A stretch of 64,000 nucleotides of DNA from Flavobacterium ginsenosidimutans. Its GTDB lineage: Bacteria; Bacteroidota; Bacteroidia; Flavobacteriales; Flavobacteriaceae. The translations under genes and the position numbers were made by a program. The stretch lies in NCBI RefSeq assembly GCF_003254625.1, contig NZ_QJRJ01000081.1:186001-250000 (forward strand). Reading direction: 5' to 3'. The notes below the pieces were generated by a model. That model did not search any database, was not told the DNA's origin, and saw nothing but the letters and a program-made list of their open reading frames with translations. This document shows, piece by piece, positions 51,649 through 60,547 of the stretch (positions are counted from its first letter, which is position 1; every line of letters begins with the position of its first letter).

Positions 51649-54600
51649 ATGAAGCAAAATGACTTTTTTTTCGGCCGACCACCGAAAAGCAATTCTTATT
51701 TATTTAAACAATTTTGTGTGGCAGTTTTATTCTTAATGCTGCCATTTCTTAAAACTCATGCCCAATGTAATACGCTCGTTTGGTCTGATGAATTTAATGG
51801 CACAACTGTAGATTTAACCAAATGGCAAAGCATCTCAGGAAACGGATGTCCGTCGCTCTGTGGATTTGGAAATGCCGAAGCACAGCGTTATGATCCAAAT
51901 CAGGCCACAATCGTAAAAGAAGGAGCAAACAGTTATTTGAACATTCAGGCAAAGTATGAGCCGAATGCTTCATTTCCAGATCAGCCGTATGCTTCTTCAA
52001 AACTGACTACAGAAGGAAAGTATTCTTTAAAATACGGAAGAATTGAAGCTCGAATGAAGTTATCTAACGGGCAGGGAGCATGGCCAGCTTTTTGGATGCT
52101 TCCCGTAAATGGAAACTGGCCGTATACAGGTGAAATTGATATTATGGAAGCCAAACACAGAAATCCGCAATCTGTTGACGGAACGATTCATTATGATGGA
52201 AACGGATATCATTTTACGGGTAGAAGTTACAGTTCTCCAACTGATTTATCTTCAGATTTTCATGTTTATGCGGTAGAATGGGGACCAAACTTTATCAAAT
52301 GGTTTGTTGATGATGTTTTATTTCACACCGCAACACCAAATACGACAGTTAATGGCGGATGGCCTTTTAACGATAGTCAGTTCTATATCATTTTAAACCT
52401 TGCTGTTGGTAGTGCAGGAACGCCTTACACCAGTGTAAATGGAGCAGGAGTAGCGCCAGTTTCTACTGATTTTCCAGTAAAATTACAAGTCGATTATGTT
52501 CGTGTTTACGATGGGAGTTTTAAATATGCGGTAACAGGTGATAATAAAGTTTACCAAAATGAAACTAGTAAAACCTATTCTGTAAATGCAATTGCGGGGG
52601 CGACCTACAACTGGACTGTTCCAGCGGGAGCAACAATTGCATCAGGGCAGGGAACAAATTCGATTACCGTAAATTGGGGAACTTCTGGAGGAGATGTTTC
52701 TGTAGCTGCAACAGTTTCTGGCTGTAATGTCAATACTTACAAACTAGCCGTTACAACCGAACCAGCATTGCCAGTAGAAAAAATACATGAAGATTTCCAG
52801 AGTAATCGAAATGTATTGTATCCTGTAAAAACGGGAGTTTTGACAGAAGCTGTTGCGAATCCTTCGGCTACAGGAATTAACACTTCTGCTTTGGTTGGAA
52901 AATATGTTCGAAATTCAAGTGAATTGTACGATGTTTTAAACATCAGAAATGTAACAATTACCAATGCGAACGATTATGTTTACGGAAGAAAAAGACTTTC
53001 GTTTGATATTTATACTTCGGCTCCTGTTGGGACAAAAATTTCGATGCAATTAGAAAACAGTAATGTTACGACTGCAACCAATTATCCGTCAGGAAGACAT
53101 AGCGGTTTTAAAGCGACAACAACAGTTCAGAACAAATGGGAAACGATTGAATTTGAGTTTGAAAAAATAATCGATCCCAATACGAGTGCTTTATCAATCA
53201 ATAATGTGGTGATTCTTTTTGAATCGAATTCTAATTCTGGAGCAACTTATTATTTTGATAATTTACTGACAAAAGCAGCGCCAGAAAAACCAATTATTGC
53301 AACAGATGTTCTGCAAAATTATGACGGCGTAAATAAAATCATAAAAGGAACTACAACGGGAACTTATTCTGTTGTGGCAAATCCTGGAACAAATTCTGTT
53401 AATGCTTCTGCGAATGTGGCGAAGTACGTTCGAAATGCATCTGAGCAATATGATGTGCTTTTCTTTAATACACAAACCTCAATTGAAGATGCTGGTTTAT
53501 TTAAAAATCAGACCAATAAAATCATGATCGATGTATATACAACGGCGCCAATTGGTACGGTTGTAAGCATGAATTTTGAAAATAGTGCAACATCGCTTCC
53601 AGCCAATTATCCGACAGGAAGAAATAGTAATTATGTCGCAATTACAACCAAACAAAATCAATGGGAAACATTGACTTTTTACTATAATTCAAGTCCAGAT
53701 GCGGGAACTTCAAATTTGGCAGTAAATCAAATGGTTTTATTGTTTAATTCAGGTTCATACACAAGCGATACGTATTATTTTGATAATATTAGAATTGGTT
53801 CTACTAAACTTCCAGACACATTTACGCAAGGTGTCGTATATGAAGATTATCAAACGATTCACAATATAACGTTTAGAGATGCAATTGGAACGTATACGCC
53901 AAACACAGCAAATCCAAATGCTAGCGGAATCAATACTTCTTCGAATGTTGGAAAATACGTTCGTAAATCGACTGAATTGTATGATAACTTCTCATTCAAT
54001 ACGACATTGACCAATATTGGAGATTTTAAAGCTGGAACTAAAAAGTTCGCGATGGACGTTTACACTTCAGCACCAGTTGGATCAATTATTTCTTGGCAGG
54101 CAGAGAGCAGTGCTTCGGTTCCATCCAATTATCCTGTTGGAAGACATAGTATTTATCAAGGAGTTGTAAAGCAAAGTAATGCTTGGCATACCATTACTTT
54201 TACGTATGTAAGCACGCCAGACGCTTCGACTCCAGATAATGATGTCAACCGTTTTGTTTTCTTGTTTGAACCGGGAACCAATTCTGGAAATACGTATTAT
54301 TTTGACAATCTGAGAGCTTTAAATTTAGTTTCGACAGAAACTCCAGCAGGATTGCCTTCGCCTTGGATTAGCACCGATTTAGGAGCGGTTTCACCTGCGG
54401 GAGAAGCAACACATTCTAACGGTACTTTTACGATTAAAGGTGCAGGAAATGACATTTGGGAAACAAGCGATCAGTTTCAATTTGTGAATCAGCCAATTAC
54501 TGGAGATGCCGAAATTATTGCTAAAGTAAATTCATTAATTAATACCAACACTTACGCAAAAGCAGGAGTAATGTTCCGTGAAACGTTAACACCGACTTCA

Positions 54601-55596
54601 AAACACGCCATGACCGATGCAAGCGCTGCGGCAGGAATTGAGTTTTTGACTCGTGAAACAACTTCGGGAGTAACAACTGCAGAAGTGGCAACAGGAGCAG
54701 CTCCAAAATGGATTCGTTTAGTAAGATCTGGAAATGTATTTACTTCTTATTCTTCGGATAACGGAACAACATGGACACAAATTGGAACACCAAGAACAAT
54801 TTCAATGGCTAGTACAATTTATGTAGGAATGGCAGTTACTTCTCACGCTAATGGAACTTTAACAACTGGAGTTTTCAGCGATGTAACAGTTCGAAATATA
54901 ACTCCAAATCCGAATGTAAATTTAGCTTTAGCTAAAACAGCGACGGCTTCTACAGAAGAAAACGCGACGTTTACAGCAAATAAAGCAACAGATGGAGATG
55001 CAGGTACAAGATGGGCGAGTTCTTTTGCAAATGCCACCGAATGGATTTATGTTGATTTAGGAAGCAATTATACTCTTAATCGTGTAGTATTAAAATGGGA
55101 AGCAGCTTATGCAACTCAGTACAAAGTACAGCTTTCCACTGATAATGTTTTTACAGAAAATGAAACAATCAATACACAAACGGCAAGCGATGGCGGAACA
55201 GATGATTTAGCCGTAAGCGGAACAGGAAGATATCTGCGTATTTTATGTACAACGAAAGCTTTAGCTCCTTACGGATATTCATTATATGAGATTGAAGCTT
55301 ATGGTTCAGCTTCTACAGCTAGAATGGCTTTGAGTGTTGAGGAAGAACTTCCAGCAGAAGAAACTGTTTTTGCAGTATATCCGAACCCGACAACTAATTA
55401 TGTTCAAGTTTCATCTCCTGAAAACTTAGATAATAAAGTCATTACGATTTATGACAATACTGGAAATTTGATTTTGCAAAATAGACCTCAAGGAAACGAA
55501 AGTGTAATTGACGTAAGTAAACTTCGCAGAGGGATCTACATTCTGAACTTCAAGTCAGATCAAAAAAGCTGGACAAAAAAGCTGATTAAGAAATAA
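51649..55596 (+). CDS. T9SS-secreted multidomain GH16 beta-glucanase (laminarinase-like)
   Basis: Large secreted endo-beta-glucanase of 1315 residues. Signal peptide to about 39 (LKTHAQ). GH16 domain about 40-292 with catalytic motif GEIDIMEA (Glu162, Asp164, Glu167), typical of the beta-1,3-glucanase subgroup, and GAWPAFWMLP. Then a PKD-like sandwich about 296-370, three tandem ~165-residue sandwich repeats (about 380-540, 553-718, 728-893), each with a KYVRxxxExYD motif and ending YYFDN, a DUF1349-like domain about 900-1085, an F5/8 type C (CBM32-like) domain about 1090-1227, and a T9SS type A sorting domain about 1241-1315 (VYPNPTTNYVQV, KLIKK). The repeats are probably glycan-binding modules. 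It heads the fungal-wall gene set. Confidence 0.92.
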   Translation: MKQNDFFFGRPPKSNSYLFKQFCVAVLFLMLPFLKTHAQCNTLVWSDEFNGTTVDLTKWQSISGNGCPSLCGFGNAEAQRYDPNQATIVKEGANSYLNIQAKYEPNASFPDQPYASSKLTTEGKYSLKYGRIEARMKLSNGQGAWPAFWMLPVNGNWPYTGEIDIMEAKHRNPQSVDGTIHYDGNGYHFTGRSYSSPTDLSSDFHVYAVEWGPNFIKWFVDDVLFHTATPNTTVNGGWPFNDSQFYIILNLAVGSAGTPYTSVNGAGVAPVSTDFPVKLQVDYVRVYDGSFKYAVTGDNKVYQNETSKTYSVNAIAGATYNWTVPAGATIASGQGTNSITVNWGTSGGDVSVAATVSGCNVNTYKLAVTTEPALPVEKIHEDFQSNRNVLYPVKTGVLTEAVANPSATGINTSALVGKYVRNSSELYDVLNIRNVTITNANDYVYGRKRLSFDIYTSAPVGTKISMQLENSNVTTATNYPSGRHSGFKATTTVQNKWETIEFEFEKIIDPNTSALSINNVVILFESNSNSGATYYFDNLLTKAAPEKPIIATDVLQNYDGVNKIIKGTTTGTYSVVANPGTNSVNASANVAKYVRNASEQYDVLFFNTQTSIEDAGLFKNQTNKIMIDVYTTAPIGTVVSMNFENSATSLPANYPTGRNSNYVAITTKQNQWETLTFYYNSSPDAGTSNLAVNQMVLLFNSGSYTSDTYYFDNIRIGSTKLPDTFTQGVVYEDYQTIHNITFRDAIGTYTPNTANPNASGINTSSNVGKYVRKSTELYDNFSFNTTLTNIGDFKAGTKKFAMDVYTSAPVGSIISWQAESSASVPSNYPVGRHSIYQGVVKQSNAWHTITFTYVSTPDASTPDNDVNRFVFLFEPGTNSGNTYYFDNLRALNLVSTETPAGLPSPWISTDLGAVSPAGEATHSNGTFTIKGAGNDIWETSDQFQFVNQPITGDAEIIAKVNSLINTNTYAKAGVMFRETLTPTSKHAMTDASAAAGIEFLTRETTSGVTTAEVATGAAPKWIRLVRSGNVFTSYSSDNGTTWTQIGTPRTISMASTIYVGMAVTSHANGTLTTGVFSDVTVRNITPNPNVNLALAKTATASTEENATFTANKATDGDAGTRWASSFANATEWIYVDLGSNYTLNRVVLKWEAAYATQYKVQLSTDNVFTENETINTQTASDGGTDDLAVSGTGRYLRILCTTKALAPYGYSLYEIEAYGSASTARMALSVEEELPAEETVFAVYPNPTTNYVQVSSPENLDNKVITIYDNTGNLILQNRPQGNESVIDVSKLRRGIYILNFKSDQKSWTKKLIKK

Positions 55597-55602
55597 TTTT
55601 TT

Positions 55603-55681
55603 AAATCCGTTGGGTGCAATTCAAGGAGGGCATACCAGTTGCACCTGGCGGATTTATTTAGCCATTTATTTGAAAATGGCT
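55603..55681 (+). other. Two hairpins between GH16 and GH64 genes
   Basis: First: AAATCCG (55603-55609) pairs with CGGATTT (55649-55655), enclosing GGTGCAA (55613-55619) and TTGCACC (55639-55645), with an AGGAGGG stretch in the loop. Second: AGCCATTT (55660-55667) and AAATGGCT (55674-55681). Neither has a long T-tract, so processing, attenuation or mRNA stability is more likely than full termination. Confidence 0.65.
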
Positions 55682-55722
55682 TTGGTTAAAATCTATTTAC
55701 ATAACCCCAAAATTATTTAGAT

Positions 55723-58374
55723 ATGAATAAAATTAGACTTCAAAGATTTTCTTTTTTGACGACACTTTTTTTAGTGTTTTCAAGCTTGATGCATGCTCAA
55801 GGGCCTGTACCATTTACGATTAGTAATAATTCGCCGTTTGCAGACAGCGAATTATATGTAGCCATTGTTGGTATCGATTATACAACTGGAAATCACGTTT
55901 GGGTAAATGCCCAAACTAGTCAGGTTTTACCAATGAGCGCTTCTTACAATACGGTTACTGGACCAACTTACGGTGGAAACACAGGACCGGGACAAAATTC
56001 TAAATATGCTGCTTGCTTTACTAAGTTGAGTGATATTCCAAACAAAACCTTCACATTGCCATTAATTGCAGGATGCCGAGTTTTTATTTCTAAAGGCTCT
56101 CAACTGTATTTTTACTTTTTTGGTGCCAGCGGAGCTCCTTCGGGATATGCATCGCCAAATCCGCAGAACGCAACAGACCCGAATCAGGGAATTTTGTATG
56201 AAATGATTGAATTGACTAACAATCAATATGGTTTCTTCGGAAATCCAACAAGAGTTGATTCATACAAATATCCAATGGGATTGGAATTGTTTGGAGCAAA
56301 CGGCTACCAAAAGAAAGTGGGTGATTTGAAAAAACACGCAGATATTGTTGCGGCTTTTAAAGCCAATGTTCCAGTAGAATTTCAAGGTTGTGTAAACGAT
56401 GCAACGGGCGAAATTACAGCGCCTTCTAAAACGGCTGCTTACGCTGAAGGATCTGGACAATATGCAAATTATTTAAAATCATACATTGATGCAATTTGGA
56501 ACAAATACAAAAATGAAGATTTGATTTTCTACGCAGGTGATGCAGGAGTTTTCAAAGGTAGAGTTATTGGAGAACAACTTGAAATGGTTGGACAATCTGG
56601 AGCTTTTGTTGGAAGAACTGGACGCGTACAAAATAGACCAACAACCCAAGAAGCTCTTGAAGGAAAAGGTGTTTTGGATAGAAGATTGGTTGACGGAGAT
56701 TTAGATCTTGTAATTCAATCACAATTAACGGCTGCGATTAATCGTCATGTTGTAAATACAACAACGGCAAATCCGGGTCAGCAAAACTGGTATGATGCGT
56801 CTAAATTTTATCAGGTAAATCCAACGAATCATTATTCTAAGTTCTGGCATTTACCAGGCATCAATATTGATAATTTAGCTTACGGATTTGCTTATGATGA
56901 TGTTGCAGATCAGTCGCCATCACTTCATTCGCCATCACCAACAAAAGTTATAGCAACATTTGGAGGTTATGCAGGATTAACGCCTTCAGTTCCAGCTTCA
57001 ACAGATGTAATCACAGTTTATAAAGACTGCAACTACACTGGATTCTCAGGCGGATTAACCATTGGAGATTATAACCTAGCTCGTTTAAATTCTTTAGGGG
57101 TTTTAAATGATGATATTTCTTCGCTAAAAATTACTCAAGGTTATCAGGCAATTTTATATCAGGATGATAATTTCGGTGGAACTTCAACAGTAATTAATTC
57201 TGATAATTCTTGTTTGAATACCACTTGGAACGATAAAGTAAGTTCGATAAGAGTTATTGCAAACGGAACTACTACTTTAGGAAACCAAACTTTCTTCCTT
57301 CAAAATAGAAATAGTGGTTTGTATATGGACGTTTGGAATTCAAGTATGTCAAACGGAGCAGGAATTAATCAAGGCGCTTTGAACTCTGGTAACAATCAGA
57401 AATTTACGTTTACGCATTTAGGAGACGGAATGTATAAAATCATTGCAAACCATAGCGGAATGTCAATGGATATCAATAACTTCAATAAAGCTAATGGCGC
57501 AAGAGTAGAACAATATCCATACAATGCAACTACAAATCAGCAGTTTATTTTGGTTTCAACTGGCGATGGCTATTATAAAATTGTGGCTCGTCACAGCGGA
57601 AGAATTGTTGAAGTTGCGGGAGCAAGTACAGCATCGGGAGCAATTGTGCAGCAATGGGATAACAATAATCAAACTTGCGGACAATGGAAATTAGTTCCAG
57701 CAACGAGTTCTCAAACTTCAGTTTTAATTCAGGCAGAAGATTACTCAGCAATGAGCGGTATTCAAGTTGAAGCAACTACAGATACCGGCGGAGGTTCAAA
57801 CGTTGGTTATACAGAAACAGGTGACTGGTTAGCATATAATAGCATCAATTTCCCAACGACAGGTTCTTATTTAATCGAATATCGAGTTGCAAGTGCCGTT
57901 ACTGGCGGAAGATTATCATCTGACTTAAATGCAGGAGCGATTCTTTTAGGAAATGTTGATATTCCAAATACTGGTGGATGGCAAAACTGGCAAACCGTTT
58001 CGCAGACTGTAAACGTAAATGCAGGAACGTATAATTTTGGAATCTACATTCAAAATACAGGAATGAACATCAACTGGATTAAAATTACAAAAGTAGCAGG
58101 AACAGCGAGAATGGCTGCAACTGAAACGATAGTAGAAGAAGAACCGATTGCAGCTGAACTAAATATTTATCCAAGTCCAGCAGAAAATACTCTTTTTGTG
58201 ACAACATCTGTAAGCGGAGAAAAAGTAAGTATTATAGATCAGACGGGAACGCTAGTTTCTGAGCAAAAAATCAATAATAATGCTATTGATGTTTCACGTC
58301 TTAGAACTGGAATCTACTTTGTTGTTTTCCATAAAGATGGTGCAAAAACGGTTAAACGTTTCATTAAAAAATAA
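55723..58374 (+). CDS. T9SS-secreted GH64 beta-1,3-glucanase with crystallin, ricin-type and CBM6 domains
   Basis: Endo-beta-1,3-glucanase of the thaumatin-like GH64 family, whose known members release laminaripentaose. Signal peptide ends SLMHAQ (26). GH64 domain about 28-420, with GNPTRVDSYKYPMGLEL; Glu163 and Asp179 keep the 16-residue spacing I recall for the catalytic pair of the Streptomyces enzyme. Next: a beta/gamma-crystallin-like domain about 428-520 (VYKDCNYTGFSGGL, LYQDDNFGGTS), a ricin-type trefoil about 523-660 (FLQNRNSGLYMDVW; three QxF or QW motifs), CBM6 about 665-790 (QAEDYSAMSGIQ, TGDWLAYNSINFP), and a T9SS sorting domain about 812-883 (IYPSPAENTLFV, RFIKK). The CBM6 is nearly identical to that of the following GH18 protein. 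Confidence 0.92.
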   Translation: MNKIRLQRFSFLTTLFLVFSSLMHAQGPVPFTISNNSPFADSELYVAIVGIDYTTGNHVWVNAQTSQVLPMSASYNTVTGPTYGGNTGPGQNSKYAACFTKLSDIPNKTFTLPLIAGCRVFISKGSQLYFYFFGASGAPSGYASPNPQNATDPNQGILYEMIELTNNQYGFFGNPTRVDSYKYPMGLELFGANGYQKKVGDLKKHADIVAAFKANVPVEFQGCVNDATGEITAPSKTAAYAEGSGQYANYLKSYIDAIWNKYKNEDLIFYAGDAGVFKGRVIGEQLEMVGQSGAFVGRTGRVQNRPTTQEALEGKGVLDRRLVDGDLDLVIQSQLTAAINRHVVNTTTANPGQQNWYDASKFYQVNPTNHYSKFWHLPGINIDNLAYGFAYDDVADQSPSLHSPSPTKVIATFGGYAGLTPSVPASTDVITVYKDCNYTGFSGGLTIGDYNLARLNSLGVLNDDISSLKITQGYQAILYQDDNFGGTSTVINSDNSCLNTTWNDKVSSIRVIANGTTTLGNQTFFLQNRNSGLYMDVWNSSMSNGAGINQGALNSGNNQKFTFTHLGDGMYKIIANHSGMSMDINNFNKANGARVEQYPYNATTNQQFILVSTGDGYYKIVARHSGRIVEVAGASTASGAIVQQWDNNNQTCGQWKLVPATSSQTSVLIQAEDYSAMSGIQVEATTDTGGGSNVGYTETGDWLAYNSINFPTTGSYLIEYRVASAVTGGRLSSDLNAGAILLGNVDIPNTGGWQNWQTVSQTVNVNAGTYNFGIYIQNTGMNINWIKITKVAGTARMAATETIVEEEPIAAELNIYPSPAENTLFVTTSVSGEKVSIIDQTGTLVSEQKINNNAIDVSRLRTGIYFVVFHKDGAKTVKRFIKK

Positions 58375-58382
58375 TTTTAGAA

Positions 58383-58419
58383 TGCAGGTTTTAGATTTTA
58401 ATCTAAAACCTGCAATTTT
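58383..58419 (+). terminator. Stem-loop terminator after the GH64 gene
   Basis: Perfect 14-bp arms TGCAGGTTTTAGAT (58383-58396) and complement (58401-58414), 4-nt loop, then ATTTTTC. Lies 8 bp after the stop. May only attenuate transcription into the GH18 gene. Confidence 0.82.
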
Positions 58420-58457
58420 TCAATATCCCCATAATTTACAAATTAAAACAAATCACT

Positions 58458-60083
58458 ATGAAAGACAATTACAAAAGAATGTCGGCAAAATGGATTCTTA
58501 TTTTAGCATTGGGTGTTTTTAATTTTTCTGTAGCCCAAAAAAAGGTAATCGCATATATTCCAAATTGGATTGATTTAAATGCTTTTTCAAGCACTATTCA
58601 GTATAGTAAATTAACGCATATTAATATTGCTTTCGAAAATCCTGATGCAAATGGATATTTGAGTTTTAATTCGGGAAGCAATACGATCATAAATGCAGCA
58701 CATGCACAGAATGTAAAAGTTTTTGTTTCTCTTGGAGGAGGATCAGTTTCAGAAGGAGGAGCGATTCGTGACAATTATTTTAATCTGATAACTCCAGCAA
58801 ATAGAACTGCTTTCATTCAGAAAATATACGATTATGTTGTTGCTCACAATTTTGATGGAGTCGATGTAGATTTAGAAGGGCCAGCAATTAATGGTGATTA
58901 CGGAGGATTTGTGATTGCTTTAGCGAATAAATTGCATGCCAATGGCAAATTGATTTCAGCAGCGCTTTCAGAAGGATATGGTGGTGCAAATGTACCTTCA
59001 TCTACTTTTGCAACATACGACTGGATCAATATTATGGCTTATGATGCAACTGGGCCTTGGGCACCAAACAATCCGGGTCAGCATTCTCCTTATAGCATGG
59101 CGGTAAATCAGTTTAATTATTGGACAGGAAGAGGATTGCCTGCAAGTAAGGCCGTAATTGGACTTCCGTTTTACGGATACGGTTTTGGAGCTTCTGCTAA
59201 TCAAGGAATTTCTTATGCCAATATTGTAGCTCAATATCCAGGTGCTGAAAATTTAGATCAAGTTGGAAACACAATTTATTATAACGGAATTCCAACTATC
59301 AAACAAAAAACGACTTTTGCGATTCAAAATGCGGCTGGAGTAATGATTTGGGAATTGTCTCAAGATGCAACAGGTTCAAAATCTTTGTTAACTGCCATTA
59401 ATCAAGTTATTACAGGAAGCAATCCACCAGCAACAGGAACTTTAATTCAAGCAGAAAATTACAATACCATGAGCGGTGTTCAAACTGAAGCAACAACTGA
59501 TACAGGCGGTGGATTAAATGTCGGATATTGTGATACAGGCGATTGGATGGCCTATTATAATATTAATTTCCCAACTTCTGGTTCTTATCAAATTGAATAT
59601 CGAGTTGCAAGTGCAGTTACGGGCGGAAGATTATCATCTGATTTAAATGCAGGAACTATTCAGCTTGGTGCTATAAATGTTCCAAATACAGGTGGATGGC
59701 AAAATTGGCAGACGATTACTCAAACTGTAAATGTAAATGCTGGAACGTATAATTTCGGGATATATGTTCAAAACACAGGTTTTAATATAAACTGGTTTAA
59801 AATTACAAAATCGGGTTCAACGGCAAGATCAGCTGCGCCAACTACTGAACAATCTATCGCCAGTTTAGAAATTTATCCAAATCCAACAGAAAGTGAAATC
59901 TTTTTCAGCACCGAAGTTTCTGGCGGAAATGTAAATATTATTAATACTGAAGGCGGAGCAACTGTTTCCTCTCAAACCGTAAATAATAATAGCGTAGACG
60001 TTTCTACTTTAAAAACAGGTGTTTACTTGATTTCAGTTGAAAAAAACGGAATCAAAACGGTAAGACGTTTTATTAAAAAATAA
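58458..60083 (+). CDS. T9SS-secreted GH18 chitinase with CBM6
   Basis: Endo-acting chitinase. Signal peptide ends NFSVAQ (26); an alternative ATG at 58479 gives a shorter signal. GH18 barrel about 28-315: KLTHINIAFE, VFVSLGGGS, catalytic FDGVDVDLEGP with the DxxDxDxE motif (Glu140), WINIMAYDATGPW and GVMIWELSQDA. CBM6 about 328-455 (QAENYNTMSGVQ, TGDWMAYYNINFP, NTGGWQNWQT). T9SS sorting domain about 470-541 (IYPNPTESEIFF, RFIKK). Third enzyme of the set; with GH16 and GH64 it covers the beta-1,3-glucan and chitin of fungal walls. Confidence 0.94.
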   Translation: MKDNYKRMSAKWILILALGVFNFSVAQKKVIAYIPNWIDLNAFSSTIQYSKLTHINIAFENPDANGYLSFNSGSNTIINAAHAQNVKVFVSLGGGSVSEGGAIRDNYFNLITPANRTAFIQKIYDYVVAHNFDGVDVDLEGPAINGDYGGFVIALANKLHANGKLISAALSEGYGGANVPSSTFATYDWINIMAYDATGPWAPNNPGQHSPYSMAVNQFNYWTGRGLPASKAVIGLPFYGYGFGASANQGISYANIVAQYPGAENLDQVGNTIYYNGIPTIKQKTTFAIQNAAGVMIWELSQDATGSKSLLTAINQVITGSNPPATGTLIQAENYNTMSGVQTEATTDTGGGLNVGYCDTGDWMAYYNINFPTSGSYQIEYRVASAVTGGRLSSDLNAGTIQLGAINVPNTGGWQNWQTITQTVNVNAGTYNFGIYVQNTGFNINWFKITKSGSTARSAAPTTEQSIASLEIYPNPTESEIFFSTEVSGGNVNIINTEGGATVSSQTVNNNSVDVSTLKTGVYLISVEKNGIKTVRRFIKK

Positions 60084-60144
60084 TCCTAACCCATTTGCCA
60101 TAATGGTTTTAGATACATTAAATTTTAGGTTTTAATGTAATAAG

Positions 60145-60171
60145 AAGCTGTCATTTTTGATAGCTTTTTTT
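60145..60171 (+). terminator. Terminator after the GH18 gene
   Basis: AAGCTGTCA, 4-nt loop, TGATAGCTT with one mismatch, then a T-run, about 60 bp after the stop codon. Confidence 0.8.
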
Positions 60172-60181
60172 GTTTTTATTT

Positions 60182-60520
60182 TTAACGCAAAGTGCACAAA
60201 GGTTTAACGCAAAGTTCGCTAAGGTTTTTTTTAAGCTAAATTTTATAAAATAAAAAAGGGCGCAAAGCTTTATGGACATCGTTTTGTGGAGCTTAGTGAA
60301 TATAGCCTGCGGTTTCAACCGCAGGAACACAATCCATATTGCCTATCCGTAAGTACCCGCGGTTGAAACCGCGGGCTATGTTAAAATTTAGTTTGTTAAA
60401 ATTATTTTTCTGTAAATCTGCAAAACTAGAATTCATAAAGCTTTGCGAACTATGATTTGTAAAATCTTACTCAAAATACTCAGCGGACTTTGCGAAAAAC
60501 CTTAGTGCTCTTTGCGTTAA
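60182..60520. repeat. Long inverted repeat in the gap 60084-60547, enclosing REP-like doublet copy 2
   Basis: Outer arms TTAACGCAAAG (60182-60192) and CTTTGCGTTAA (60510-60520). Inside, at 60302-60325 and 60356-60379, two opposed palindromes (TGCGGTTTCAACCGCA and CCGCGGTTGAAACCGCGG) bounded by ATAGC and GCTAT form the second copy of the doublet at 24451. No gene is visible in this 464-bp gap. Confidence 0.83.
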
Positions 60521-60547
60521 AAAAAATACATCCTGTACAGAAAAAAA

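Noticed and set aside
58280..58522. 80-residue plus-strand open frame bridging GH64 and GH18 genes
   Set aside because: Runs through a terminator stem in a frame different from both flanking genes.
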